NCBI GenBank assembly: GCA_035771175.1
Contig: CM069605.1
Location: forward strand, 17,004,288 to 17,068,287
Length of the DNA stretch: 64,000 nt
Origin: Paratinospora sagittata
Taxonomy: Eukaryota; Streptophyta; Magnoliopsida; Ranunculales; Menispermaceae
Direction of reading: 5' to 3'
Every line of letters begins with the position of its first letter. Position 1 is the stretch's first letter. The notes beneath the pieces are model-generated. The model did not search any database. It was not told the origin of the DNA and saw only the letters and a program-made list of their open reading frames with translations. Position numbers and translations under genes: made by a program. Shown here in pieces: positions 23,018 through 33,400 of this stretch.

Positions 23018-25263
23018 TGTTAATCTAAGTGGTTTTCTACTTAGTATTCTCCTAAGTGTTTTGATTCTTACAAACAATATAATCACGGTACTAATGTCTT
23101 TGTTGTAGTTGTTTCAGTGTTAACTAGCTATATCATATGGATTCAACTATACTGTCAAAGCATGTGGATGGAATAGTACCTCACGAAGATTCAAGAGTTT
23201 CATGGTTGTATTACTTTATTAGAATCTTAGTGCTATAGAGTAACTATTACTTGTTCCAGCCACACATGATTTGCTTTTTTTTTTTAAATCATTCATATAG
23301 TTTAATACACCCATGCATATACATTATTATATGATTAATCACGCATGCACATATTTTAGTTTAATAGTTATGTTGTCACTTAGTCATAATTGTTTATCAT
23401 ACATATATTGATCATTGTTTAACATTCATTTATCTTGTCAACTTTGCATGGTTTTATCGTCTCACATGTATTGTACTTATTGCTTTAATCATTAGTTTAA
23501 TTGATTGAATTACTCATGTTTTAACTGTGTTAATTATACCTTAATCGTGTCAAAAATGTTTTAAAATGTTAGTCTAAGTTTTTCACAATGTCTAAATTCT
23601 AAAATGATAAAAAAAAATCAAGTCTCTTTCACTTGTCAGTGAAGGAACGTGCTCATATAGTGAGGAACGCGCTCCTGTGGCATTTCCCGAGACTCAATTT
23701 TTTTCTAATCAGGGAAAAAGAACGCACTCCTGTTGCCAAGAGAAAAATGGTAACAAATTTAAGAGTCAGTGGTTCTTGTTGAAGGAACTCGTTCCTATGC
23801 CCAACAGATATATTGAGGAATGAGCTCCTTAATTAGAGGGAAATTTGAAAGTTTTCAGATTTTAAACCAGAAACGCACTCTTGTGTTAAGGAAAGTGATC
23901 CTGTGCCTCAGTGTGGTGTTTGTCTATAAATACCACACTTGCTTATTTGAATAGCAACTTCTGCAAAATCAAGAGAACTTGTGCAATTTTCTCTACATCA
24001 TTTATACTTGTCCAAAACAAGTTCTTCAGTCATTTAATCCTTCATTCAATTCAAAAGTTCACTACATTTGAGTTTTTTTTATTCTTCCTTTTGAACAGTT
24101 CTCCTAATCATTCCAAAATCTTTGAGAAAGTATAAAGGAGTTCTATAGTGTTTGATCAAGGTGTTCTTAAGTGTTTTTAATCACATACTTGTTGATCTGG
24201 ATCATCCTTGGAGGGAAAATCTCTCAACCACATACACCTTGGAGAATCAACGAACTTCATCTTACCTAAGTTGGGTAACTTTTCTTTTTCGATTCTAGTG
24301 TTTGTGTATTGAGTAGAAATGGCTTTTATTGCTTGTTTTAATATCCTAACAAAATCATTTTCTCTATTGTGTGAAACCATACTTGTGTTTTCATCTTATA
24401 TTATGTTGATAATGGTTTCATGTGGTTTGATTAACATCAATTCTTGTGCTTAATAGATATATTGTTTGAATCGATTGTTTTGATCATAACTTGTGCATAT
24501 TGATTCACGTGCTTGAATATTGGTAATTTTAAATCAATAAGTTTTGATCAATAACTTGTATATTGATTTTTCTGCTTCACCTATCATACTTAGAATCAAT
24601 ATTTGGAAATACATGTATGCATACGATTCTTGAACTTGCATAAAAATATTTTGAATCGGTTGCATGTATTTTTGAGAAACTATTTCAACATTGCACTTCA
24701 TTTAAAATTGTAGTGGTTGGAATAGTGATTTTTGACTCATTCAAGATTGTAAGCTTAAATTGTTGAGAGTGTTGTTATTCACTTTTCTATATCTTTGTAA
24801 TGTTGATGTATTGTTGATTTGGTTAAGTTAACCAGGATATTACCAAACTTTGTACGACACGTAACCACGCCCGTAAGTTGGTTGCAAGTTGTGGCTTACT
24901 GGCCAAGCCCTGGTGTAGGCTAAACTGTGGCTTTCTAACTAAGTCCTTGTGCAAGTTAGCATTGTAGTGGCTTTCTAACCAGGCCCTGGTATTGGTTAGT
25001 GTAAACGACTTCTAATCTGCCCGTAAGTGATTAGCCAATAGTGAATTGGGAAATCCTGATGGGTGTGATTGGGTAATGGATGTAGGTTCAAGGGGAACTG
25101 AACCACTCTAAGTCCTTTGTGTTCATTTATTTTCCTGTACTTGTTATTTTGGGTTGTTACCGATTGCGCACATTATTTTTTTAATTAAAATATTAGAAAG
25201 GTAATGTAATAATCTGGCAAGTCCAATTCACCCCCTCTCTTGGACTATAATACTGGGCCAACA
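23018..25263 (+). repeat. 3' LTR of the LARD-like element (LTR D3)
   Basis: It starts TGTTAATCTAAGTGG and ends CTGGGCCAACA, followed by target duplication CAACC. U5 hairpins are at 24863-24883, 24935-24959, 24975-24999 and 25012-25034. The 24935 hairpin reads CTAACT/AGTTAG where the 5' LTR has CTAACC/GGTTAG. The fourth has loop TGCCCGTAAGT between CTAATC and GATTAG. Confidence 0.88.
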
Positions 25264-25970
25264 CAACCAACTCCTCCTTTGGGATTACTTTAGACCGATT
25301 GTTCATGAAAACAACTTTGGCATAGTGAGAATGCCTATCAGTGCAAATAATTTTGAGTTGAAGCCAACGTTGATAAAAATGGTTCAACGACACCGGTATT
25401 GGGGTTCTCCAATAGAAGATCCAATGATTCACTTGCAATCATTTTTGGAAAAAAGTGACACGGTCAAGATGAATGGTGTAAGTGAAGAAACTATCAGACT
25501 AAGGTTGTTTCCTTTCTTTTTGAGGGACAAGGCGAAGGCTTGGTTGCAACGGTTGCAACCTGGAAGTGTTTCTACATGGGGAATAATTGATTCAAAAATA
25601 TCTTCAAAAGTTCTTCTCACAGGCGAAGATGGCCCAATTGCGTGCTGAAATTAGTCAATTTAAACAATTGGAGACCGAGTCACTGTATGAGTCATGGGAA
25701 CGGTCCAAAGAGTTGTTGAAGAAGTGTTCACAATATGGCTTTCTAGTGAGGATGCAAATTCAAATGTTCTCTAATGGAATGACTGTTGCTACATGTACCC
25801 TAGTGGATGTTGTAGCTGGTGGCACGTTATTGGGTAAGAAGACCGAAAAAGCTCTCCATTTATTAGAAGAAATGGCTTCTAACACATATGAGATTCCGAG
25901 TGAGAGGTCTTCGGTAAAGAAAGATGTTGGTTTGTTTGAAGTTGATCCTATTACTGCGTTATCAGCATAA
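25264..25970 (+). pseudogene. Gypsy element B gag, main part
   Basis: The frame from 25269 continues the interrupted gag: QLLLWDYFRPIVHENNFG, MPISANNFELKPTLIKMVQR, then SEETIRLRLFPFFLRDKAKA and WLQRLQPGSVSTWG, the signature of Athila/Tat gag. A frameshift near 25590 moves reading to 25587-25970 (FSQAKMAQLRAEISQFKQLE, then ESLYESWERSKELLKKC). A stop at 25968 and further breaks follow up to about 26390. Confidence 0.88.
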
Positions 25971-26391
25971 TTGTTTCCCTTATCTCACCAAATTGCTCAA
26001 ATACATGGAACGTAGCCTTCCAATGAAAAGGTGGCAGCTGTAAGTATGGGATATTCGGGAGTGGATTCTATGAAGGAGCAAACAAATTATGTGAATAATC
26101 GGGGGTACAATTATAGGAGTAATGCTCATGTTCCAAATCAATACCATCCGGGATCCGAAATCATGAGAACTTCTCTTACTCCAACACTAGAAATACTTTG
26201 CAACCTCCACCGTGCATACCTATGCAAGCACAAAAGAGGAAACCTTCATTGGAGGACCTTTCTAGTCATTTTATATCAGAGTTTAAGTCGAAGAAACTGC
26301 CTCAGAAAAGAAATGTAGTGCTATCCTTCAAAAGAAACTGCCTCAGAAACTAAAAAATCCAGAGAGTTTCACTATACCCTGGACAATTGGC

Positions 26392-26814
26392 ACTTCTTCT
26401 TTTGATAATGTACTTTGTGACTTGGCTGCAAGTATAAATCTAATGCCTCTTTCTATTTCCAAGAAATTGGGACTTGGGGAAGTGAAGCCTACAACCATCA
26501 TATTACAATTGGCGGATAGATCTTTTACATATCCTCATGGAGTTATTGAAGATGTGTGTGTCAAGGTTGACAAGTTCATTTTTTTGGTAGACTGTGTTGT
26601 CCTAGATATGGAAGAGGGTGATGGGATGCCATTGATACTTGGGTGGCCATTTCTATCTACTGGAAGAACATTGATAGACGTGGAGCATGGTGAGCTAACC
26701 TTGAGGGTCAATGACGACAAAGTTATGTTCAACATCCACCACAAAACCGAAGTTAAAGAAAAGAAGAGTATTGGTCATCAAATTGATGTTGTGGACGTGA
26801 TTGATGATTGTTGA
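26392..26814 (+). pseudogene. Gypsy element B protease region
   Basis: Reads ...MAASINLMPLSISKKLGLGE, then LQLADRSFTYPHGVIEDV, VKVDKFIFLVDCVVLDME and ILGWPFLSTGRTLIDVEHG, ending ELTLRVNDDKVMFNIHH. This is the retroviral-type aspartic protease of Athila/Tat elements. The expected D-[ST]-G before LAASINLMP reads DNVLCDLAAS, so the Gly-containing triad is lost. The reading frame ends at 26814 and the element is cut at about 26842 by another LTR. No RT or integrase of this element remains. Confidence 0.82.
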
Positions 26815-26844
26815 CCAAGACTAATGATGAGGCTACACCAAAAG

Positions 26845-28120
26845 TGTCGCAACCCCTCTCCGGGCCATGTCATGACCGGCATAATACCCCAGATAATGCC
26901 ACTACACGACAAGACTTGAGGCCCTAATAAGCCTCATCACGTAAAATACCTAATAAACACAAAGACACGACCTGTATATGACATATATAATTGAACCAAA
27001 ATTAAATCCATCAACCATAATTCAAATCCATCCTGAACAAATACCACAAGGTTCAATATGTTGAAGTATCCATCTGAACTCAAACAAGAGTCCATCATCC
27101 AAAGATGTCATATACAGTCCATCTACAACCATACATCTATCTGTTATATACATATGTACAGTGATAGTTATATATACAAGTTCCAAAAGAACAAAATAAT
27201 AAAATAACTAAAACTATACACATCCGAAGTCCCCTAAAATACAAAATGTACATCCAAAAGTAGAAGAGGAAGGCCACTCCCAACGATCAAGCCTTGCCTT
27301 TTCCTTTCGGATCTGAACATGAGAAAAGTAGGGGAAAAGAGGTGAGCTCAACTAGCTCAGTGAATACTTCTCACAATAATCTCCACAAATGCATTTATAT
27401 AAAACATGTACGTCATTAGAAAATCACATATATAAACCAAATGCATGAATTTAAGTATAACATACATGCTTCCAACTAACAAAATGACTGTGCATCATTT
27501 TTATGGAGAATATGCAAAAAAAGCCTCAACAGGAGTTGGCGTTCGGACGTGACGTGCATACACCGCTTCCATTGCGCTATGGGTGCAAACCAGCTCATCA
27601 TCCATCACAATCCTTCCAATTTGCATTCCTTAGCAGGAAAAGTCATTTTCCCAAAGAACAAGTAAGTGGAAAGAATATCAATGCCAAAGTATTCATTTCT
27701 AAATACCTAAGGCAATCTAATGCATAAAATTCATGCTCATGTTCTTAAACACAATGCACATATATATAATAGGATGCATACCATTCAATAATCCAACTTC
27801 ATATAAATACAATGCTATAAATGGAGAAATAGAGTGAGGAATACTCACACCAACCACAAGCGAATTTACCAAGCTAATTACCCATAACATGGCTAATCCA
27901 ATCACAATGTCCTGAAATGGATAAAATTCACAATCATTGATAAATTCCAAATCCCTAGCCTAAGTCTCAACATACGCCAATTTAGGTACTTACTACTCCA
28001 CATAACTCTAGTCCAACCCCACTTACTAAATCTTAATATAAAGGCATCATTCATGCCCATTTTCACCACTTAGACCCATATGGCCTATTGTAGGAAATTT
28101 CCCAAATTGGGGTTTTTGAT
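26845..28120. repeat. LTR-like sequence of another Ty3/gypsy element
   Basis: It begins TGTCGCAACCCCTCTCCGG inside the gypsy B protease tail, a typical start for plant chromovirus-type LTRs. It includes the acatgagaaaagtaggggaaaagaggtgagctcaactagctcag-like block around 27320-27360 that is common in such LTRs. The right end is not defined: it stops at an SIRE-like sequence near 28120, with tttcccaaattgggg just before. Orientation is uncertain. No convincing ORF. Confidence 0.5.
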
Positions 28121-28472
28121 GCTAATCAACCTAGGATGGTAAACTGTGGTGGATTGTGTGTAATTGGACATGAATCGGGTTGATTCATGTCATATTTGGC
28201 CCATGTTGGATATGTTATGACCTAGGTCTAAGTGTTGGGTTGATTATGCATTTTTGCATAGTTAATGCCTATTATTGAGTCTTATGAATTTATGATCGAT
28301 TAATGAAATAAGCATGTTTAGAATGGTTGATGATGTGTTTGACCTATGATGAACGTTAGTGGTCCTAGACTTAATAATGCTATTATAAACAGAATGTGGT
28401 TGACAATCATCAAAATATCGTTCATATAAGAGACATACTATTGTAAGGAACATGCGGATAATTGGTTCAACA
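28121..28472 (-). repeat. Inverted 5' end of a SIRE-type LTR
   Basis: On the minus strand from 28472 it reads TGTTGAACCAATTATCCG, then ccttacaatagtatgtctctt, matching LTR A (1705 onward) over at least 100 bp. It is therefore the U3 start of the same family, in opposite orientation to the U5 sequence right beside it. Confidence 0.75.
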
Positions 28473-28859
28473 GTACTTTGCTGCAACTATATAAGTTGTA
28501 TTGTTATCCTTAAAGAAAGGATAGGTGATAGGTAAACTCACACCTGTTAAGTTAAGTAGGTTAATGGTAGGCTCACACTCATGAAGTAGAGTAGGATAAT
28601 TAGACTCACACCTGTGAAGTTGAGTAGGATAGGTAGACTTAGACCTGCGTAAGTTGAGTATTGTAAAGGTTATCTCACATCTGTGAAGTTGAGAAAGTGT
28701 AATAGGTTTGATCTTCACCTGTGAAGAGTGATCCTTAGTGAAGCTTGAAAATCCTAATTGAGGAGGTTAGGTAGTGAAGGTAGGCACATAGCTGAACCAC
28801 TATAAATCTTGTGTGTTCGTTTATTTTATCTAAAATATTTTTATTGCTTGCCGAAAAGT
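28473..28859 (+). repeat. SIRE-type LTR U5 fragment with hairpin repeats
   Basis: Contains ATCCTT/AAGGAT (28507-28522); ACTCA, loop CACCTGTGAAGT, TGAGT (28604-28625); a weaker unit at 28637-28659; TCTCA, loop CATCTGTGAAGT, TGAGA (28673-28694). The GAGGTTAGGTAGTGAAGGTA run follows, then ...gaaccactataaatcttg, the usual SIRE-like LTR 3' region. It is cut before its CA end by the gypsy LTR starting at 28860. The units form imperfect tandem repeats of about 35-40 bp. Confidence 0.75.
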
Positions 28860-29775
28860 TGACATTTAGATGTGTTTTAGAGTATGTTTTAGATGAGTTT
28901 TAGGTTAGTTTATTCATATATTTGGTGTGTTTATCTTAGTTTGGTCTATTTGTTAGTTTAGCCAACTTATATATTGCTTTATTTTGGTGTTTAATTTTAT
29001 AAATTGATTTAGTTGATTTTCTAAGTGTTTTAATCATTTGTGTTTGATTTGTTTTGTAGGTATTTAGATGTGTTTGAAGTCAACTTGGATGATGGAAACA
29101 TGATACATGAAGATACATCAAGAAAACAAGTCAAAAAGAGGTCCAAAAATTGGCTAAGTCAGCAAGGAATGAAGAAACAAAGAAGAGAAAACTAGTGGCT
29201 GGACGCCGTGGCACCCGGGTCGTGCAATGAAGAAAGGGCGAGATAGCAGGTGGGCGTCATGGCGTCCACAATGGGTGTCGCGGCACCGAGATGCAACACA
29301 GAATTGGAAAGTTTCCACTTTCGATTTTTGGCCCATAACTTGGCCAATTTAGATCTGAATTGGACATGGTTTGTTTCTATGGAATCCTTATTATAAATAA
29401 AACATTATGAGAGACTTTTTGGGCATCACAGAGAGAAAGAGAAAAAAAAAATGGCTAGGGCAAAAGAAAGAAGAAGAGGTCAAAGTTGGAGACAAGGGAG
29501 AGATTTTCATCAACCAAAGAGTTACTAGTTTGTTATTTCATGTTATTCTTCAAGTTTATAATAATGCTTTTATAGAGGATAGATGGATCCTACACTTGAT
29601 TATATGTATTAAGTTTGGTTTATGTTTATTATTGATTGAATCTTCATAGTTTATTTATATTTCTCATTGCTTAATGTTTTTAATCTTTTGATCACATATT
29701 GAATGATATTAGTCTTGTGAGGTGGCATTCGAGTGAGGATTCCTTAGGTTGGAACAAGAAAATTATAGTAGCAAT
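28860..29775 (+). repeat. Truncated gypsy LTR, family of 14499-15859
   Basis: Starts TGACATTTAGATGTGTTTTAG and aligns with the other two LTRs through the atggctaggg...agaagaagaggtcaaagttggagac block and gaggattccttaggttggaacaag. It stops near 29775 without its last 300 bp. Around 29195-29290 it holds a GC-rich stretch with cgtcatggcg and gtcgcggcaccgag units, also present in the solo LTR at about 13000-13100. Confidence 0.7.
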
Positions 29776-29917
29776 ATGTAAGGCTTATATTTTTTTTGGT
29801 GGCACTGAATCGGTACACGTTTGCTCCATGAGGCGAATATTAGTCAAAAATCCATCAAACATTTTTCAAACTATGGGGGCATCCATTTGTTAAATTACAG
29901 GAAGCAAAATGGAAACC

Positions 29918-29948
<31 letters not shown>

Positions 29949-30372
29949 AAACACGGAACTAGTCCGCAATTTGAGCGGTCCCAATCGCGGTCAGACCTGT
30001 TCCAGAACCGGAATTTCCCGTTCTTGCTCCAATAATGACGGCCCAGATTTCGTGCATGACCGAAACTACCCTTACCAAAACCTCAAATTTTCGTTGAATT
30101 CAATTCGGCTGTCTAAAGTTCGAAGAGTCGAAGACACGAAGAAAACGGGTCCGAACTGCAAAAAGAAGAAGACTGAAATGGGAAATCAAACTACCAACCT
30201 TTGACGCATTTTGTTTTCTTGTACTTCAAGTTGTTAGCTAAGGCCACGTTTTCCAATCTCAATCTCGTGGTCTTCTTTGCTGCTTCTTGCATTGTAATAT
30301 TGTCATACGCAATTGAAGATCTTTGCATCATTCTTTTTGGGAGATTTCTGTTTCTCCCGACGAAATTCCGTG
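29776..30372 (+). promoter_or_regulatory. Upstream region and probable 5' UTR of the carrier gene
   Basis: A 29-base A tract (29918-29946) is followed by less AT-rich sequence with pyrimidine-rich stretches (30260-30360: tggtcttctttgctgcttcttg, gatttctgtttctcccg). This leads to ATG at 30373 in the context tccgtgATGG. No clear TATA box is visible, and the transcription start cannot be placed. The 127-codon ORF over the A tract is low complexity and not considered real. Confidence 0.45.
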
Positions 30373-30431
30373 ATGGATTCTTCTCGCCCTCAAACTCCAT
30401 CGTTTGGCAAAGAGGAAATTAATTGGAACGA
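30373..30431 (+). CDS. Carrier exon 1
   Basis: Encodes [19 protein letters not shown] plus two bases of the next codon. The donor is ga/GTAATA. INW followed by LDKTKF from exon 2 matches the N-terminus of related carriers. The exon is only 59 coding bases, so it depends on this homology and on phase agreement (2+1) with exon 2. Confidence 0.75.
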
Positions 30432-33400
30432 GTAATAATTCTTCGCCTTTATTCTGTTTTTTTTTTTCTGTCCTCAGTGTGTAATCTTCACTACTGTTTG
30501 TACGATTGAATTTTTTGTATTGAACTTGGATTTTATGTTCATCTGTCCTACTTTTACGGTGTTCTCGTTGATTTCTTTAAACTTCTGATTGAGCTGATGT
30601 GTATGTGCTGTAGTCTTGGTGGATGTGTTTTAGTATTTTAGTCTTTCTTCTTGAAGATTTTTCCGGCGTTTTTTAACATGATAATGGGGTTTTGGAATTC
30701 TTGCTTTTCGGTATAGAAATGGATTTGATGGTTTTCTTTTTCTTTTTAGGTCATGGATGTTGTCTTGTTAGATGAAATTTGAGGACCTTTTTTTTTTTTT
30801 GCCTTTATGATGGTGACATTTAGGGCCAGTTTTGGATGCCTCATTTGATAAATGATTTCTTCATGAAGAACTGTTTCTTGGAGAAGAGCAGTTCTTGGAC
30901 ATGCGTAGATGATGACCTTGGGCTCGTTTAGTTTCAGCTATAATGAGTTTTTCATACAGAAAGTAAGCTGTATGGTGAAGGTTCAAGAACTTGATCTTTA
31001 TTGCTCAAGAACTTGAATGTTCCAAATGGTTAGAGGTTTCTACTATAGTTCTATAGCAGATTGACTTCCAGACTCTGATTGTGTTGATATTAGAATGATA
31101 ACTAGAGGTGGATGCTCTCTCATGAAGTTGGGATTATCAAAGTTGTGTGGTGATTGGGCTTGTGAAGCACTGACCAAGAGAACAAAAGGCGAGTTAGTGA
31201 TTTGTCTGTCGTGATTGCCAATAGAACTTTGTCCCAGGAATTTAAAATTAGAAAGTAGGTTTGTTGTTTTGGGTCACACACTAAACTCTCATGTGCACAC
31301 TGACACAAACATAAAAGAAAAAGAAAAAAGATGAAAAGAGGAAGAAGAAAAGAGAATCTGTGCTCTGGAGAAATCCATCACTGATACTGTGTCTAGCCAC
31401 ATGGAAGTTTGTATAATGTAGTCATGTCATTTATTAGATGTAGGAGTAGAATGCATCAAATCCTGTATGGATCTTTCCACTTTATCAATTGTCCAATGTT
31501 GACACCTATCTTTGGAAACAAAGTCATACAAAAATGAATGCTTTTGTAGAAGATGCTCAAGATGTAGTCTTTGTTTGATATTGTTTGTTAGGCATAGAGA
31601 TAGGTGTGTCCTGCATTACACCTCCAATTCTCTTTATTAAAGAATCATAATTTAAAGAACCTTGAAGTAACACCTTTTTACTCGTCTAGAGTGTAGCATG
31701 GGTTCCTTATTGCTGCCCCATGGGTCATTGAGCAAAGGCTAATAACTTCCAATTTACATTGTTGGGCACATGTTTTAATCTCAAAATGTTAATATTTTGT
31801 CAAATAAGTAAGGTGTACAACTAATTGTAGCTTGTCTTTTGGAGCGAGCTTGCCAAAGCTTAATACTGAACTCGCAAGAAATGTCATCTCCAACAACTTA
31901 TATTCATCATTAATTTATCAACAATGTGCACTTCTCTTGCTAGAGTATAATAACAAATAGATTTTCTTAACTTTTCTCATCTTAGTTTCAGTTGGATTTC
32001 CTCATCATCCCTTTAGTTCTAATCAGTTTTGACTAAAGCAACAAGTTAGAGTTAGCAAATACAATCCTAGCTCCACAACTTAGTCATTGGTTGTGGAAAG
32101 GCATTGAATGCTCTTATTTGCATAGGTGACGTGAAGTTGTAGAATAATGTTTTCAAGGCGTCAAGACGATACCTAGGAAATTGTCCCCGTCTAGGCAAGA
32201 CTATGCTTAGGCATTGCCTAGGCGAGACCTAGACATTATAAATAATATTTATTTACAACTCCCCTAAATAAACAATTAATTAGTTTTATGTTACAAACCT
32301 TGTATATATGATCACACGCATATTGCATAATATAGAAGTCAAATCTTGTGTGAAAAAGATTAACCATATTTTACACTTCTTGATCTTTTATCCACAAATT
32401 AAAAACCAAAAAAAACATATTACCAAGTAAGAAAAATTGGTATATAGTGAAAGCACTATAATTTAAAGAGCCATGTTTGATGTAATACTTAGATATAAGT
32501 ATATAACAAAATGGAAAATATTTGCAACAATTTAATAAAATAAAATAAAAATTGGAATTAGAAAATAAAAAAAAGATAACTTTCATAATGAAAATATAAA
32601 ATAACCACTTGATTTAAAAGGTATGCTAATATTTAAGCCATACAATCATATTGTAACAATATAATAAAAGACTTAGAACCTTGCGCTTTATATATTTGTA
32701 CCGTCCCCCTTATACTTTTAAAAAATTTCAAAGACATGGTCTACCTTAAGTATGGCCTAGGCAATTTAGTTCTAAATGGCCTAGGCTATGGACTAGTCGT
32801 GGCCTAGGCATGACCTTGAAAACAATGTTGTAGAATAGCGCATTTCGTATGACATCTGTTGTATGATGTATTTCTATTAGTGTTCATTTATATTGATACC
32901 ATATGGATGTTAGTCTGCTGTCTGCTGACTTCTTTAAATGCTAACTACTATTAAAATCTAGTTGTTAATGAAAAATTGAAAGTTTACGTATTGCTTTTCA
33001 AGTTACACGATTCTTGTGGGTTTTGTTGACCATATTGGATTTTTGGAGTCTCATCATATCTCGTGTCTAGATTATGTTATGTAACTACTTTGATGACCAT
33101 GCTTGCTATTATTGATTCATCACATACTAACAATTGATTTAGGTATCAAATTGTTTGTTGTTGCCTCAACTAGGCAACGGAAAACACTGGATTAAGACCT
33201 TCTAGAGAATGTTAATGCAAAAAATTATTAGATTGCCATAAACATATGATTCAATATCATCGTATCATAGGGGATAGAGTAATCCTGACAGAGTGATCCT
33301 TTCCGGAGTTTCAAAGGAGAAATCAAATCATTGTAGCCAAATTGCTAATTCCAAGCATGAGGGTAATATGGCTGTACTTTGAAGCCCTACAAGTGTGACG

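Larger units (their letters stand above)
16132..25263 (+). mobile_element. Complete non-autonomous SIRE-type LTR element (LARD-like), 9.13 kb
   Basis: It is bounded by the 5-bp target duplication CAACC (16127-16131 and 25264-25268). It has two LTRs of 2228 and 2246 bp with TG...CA ends, a PBS (18362-18375), a purine tract (23005-23017) and a 4.66-kb interior. The interior has a broken gag remnant but no recognisable protease, integrase, RT or RNase H. It therefore had to move using enzymes of another element. The LTR start is related to the solo LTR at 10437-12081. It sits in the gag of gypsy element B. Confidence 0.88.

Noticed and set aside
28467..28718. Minus-strand ORF with a repeated LHRCE motif, looking like a small repeat protein
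   Set aside because: The repeats are those of the LTR U5 hairpin array read on the opposite strand.
29821..30204. 127-codon plus-strand ORF with a poly-lysine run
   Set aside because: It is created by the 29-A tract and has no domain; it overlaps the upstream region of the carrier gene in another frame.
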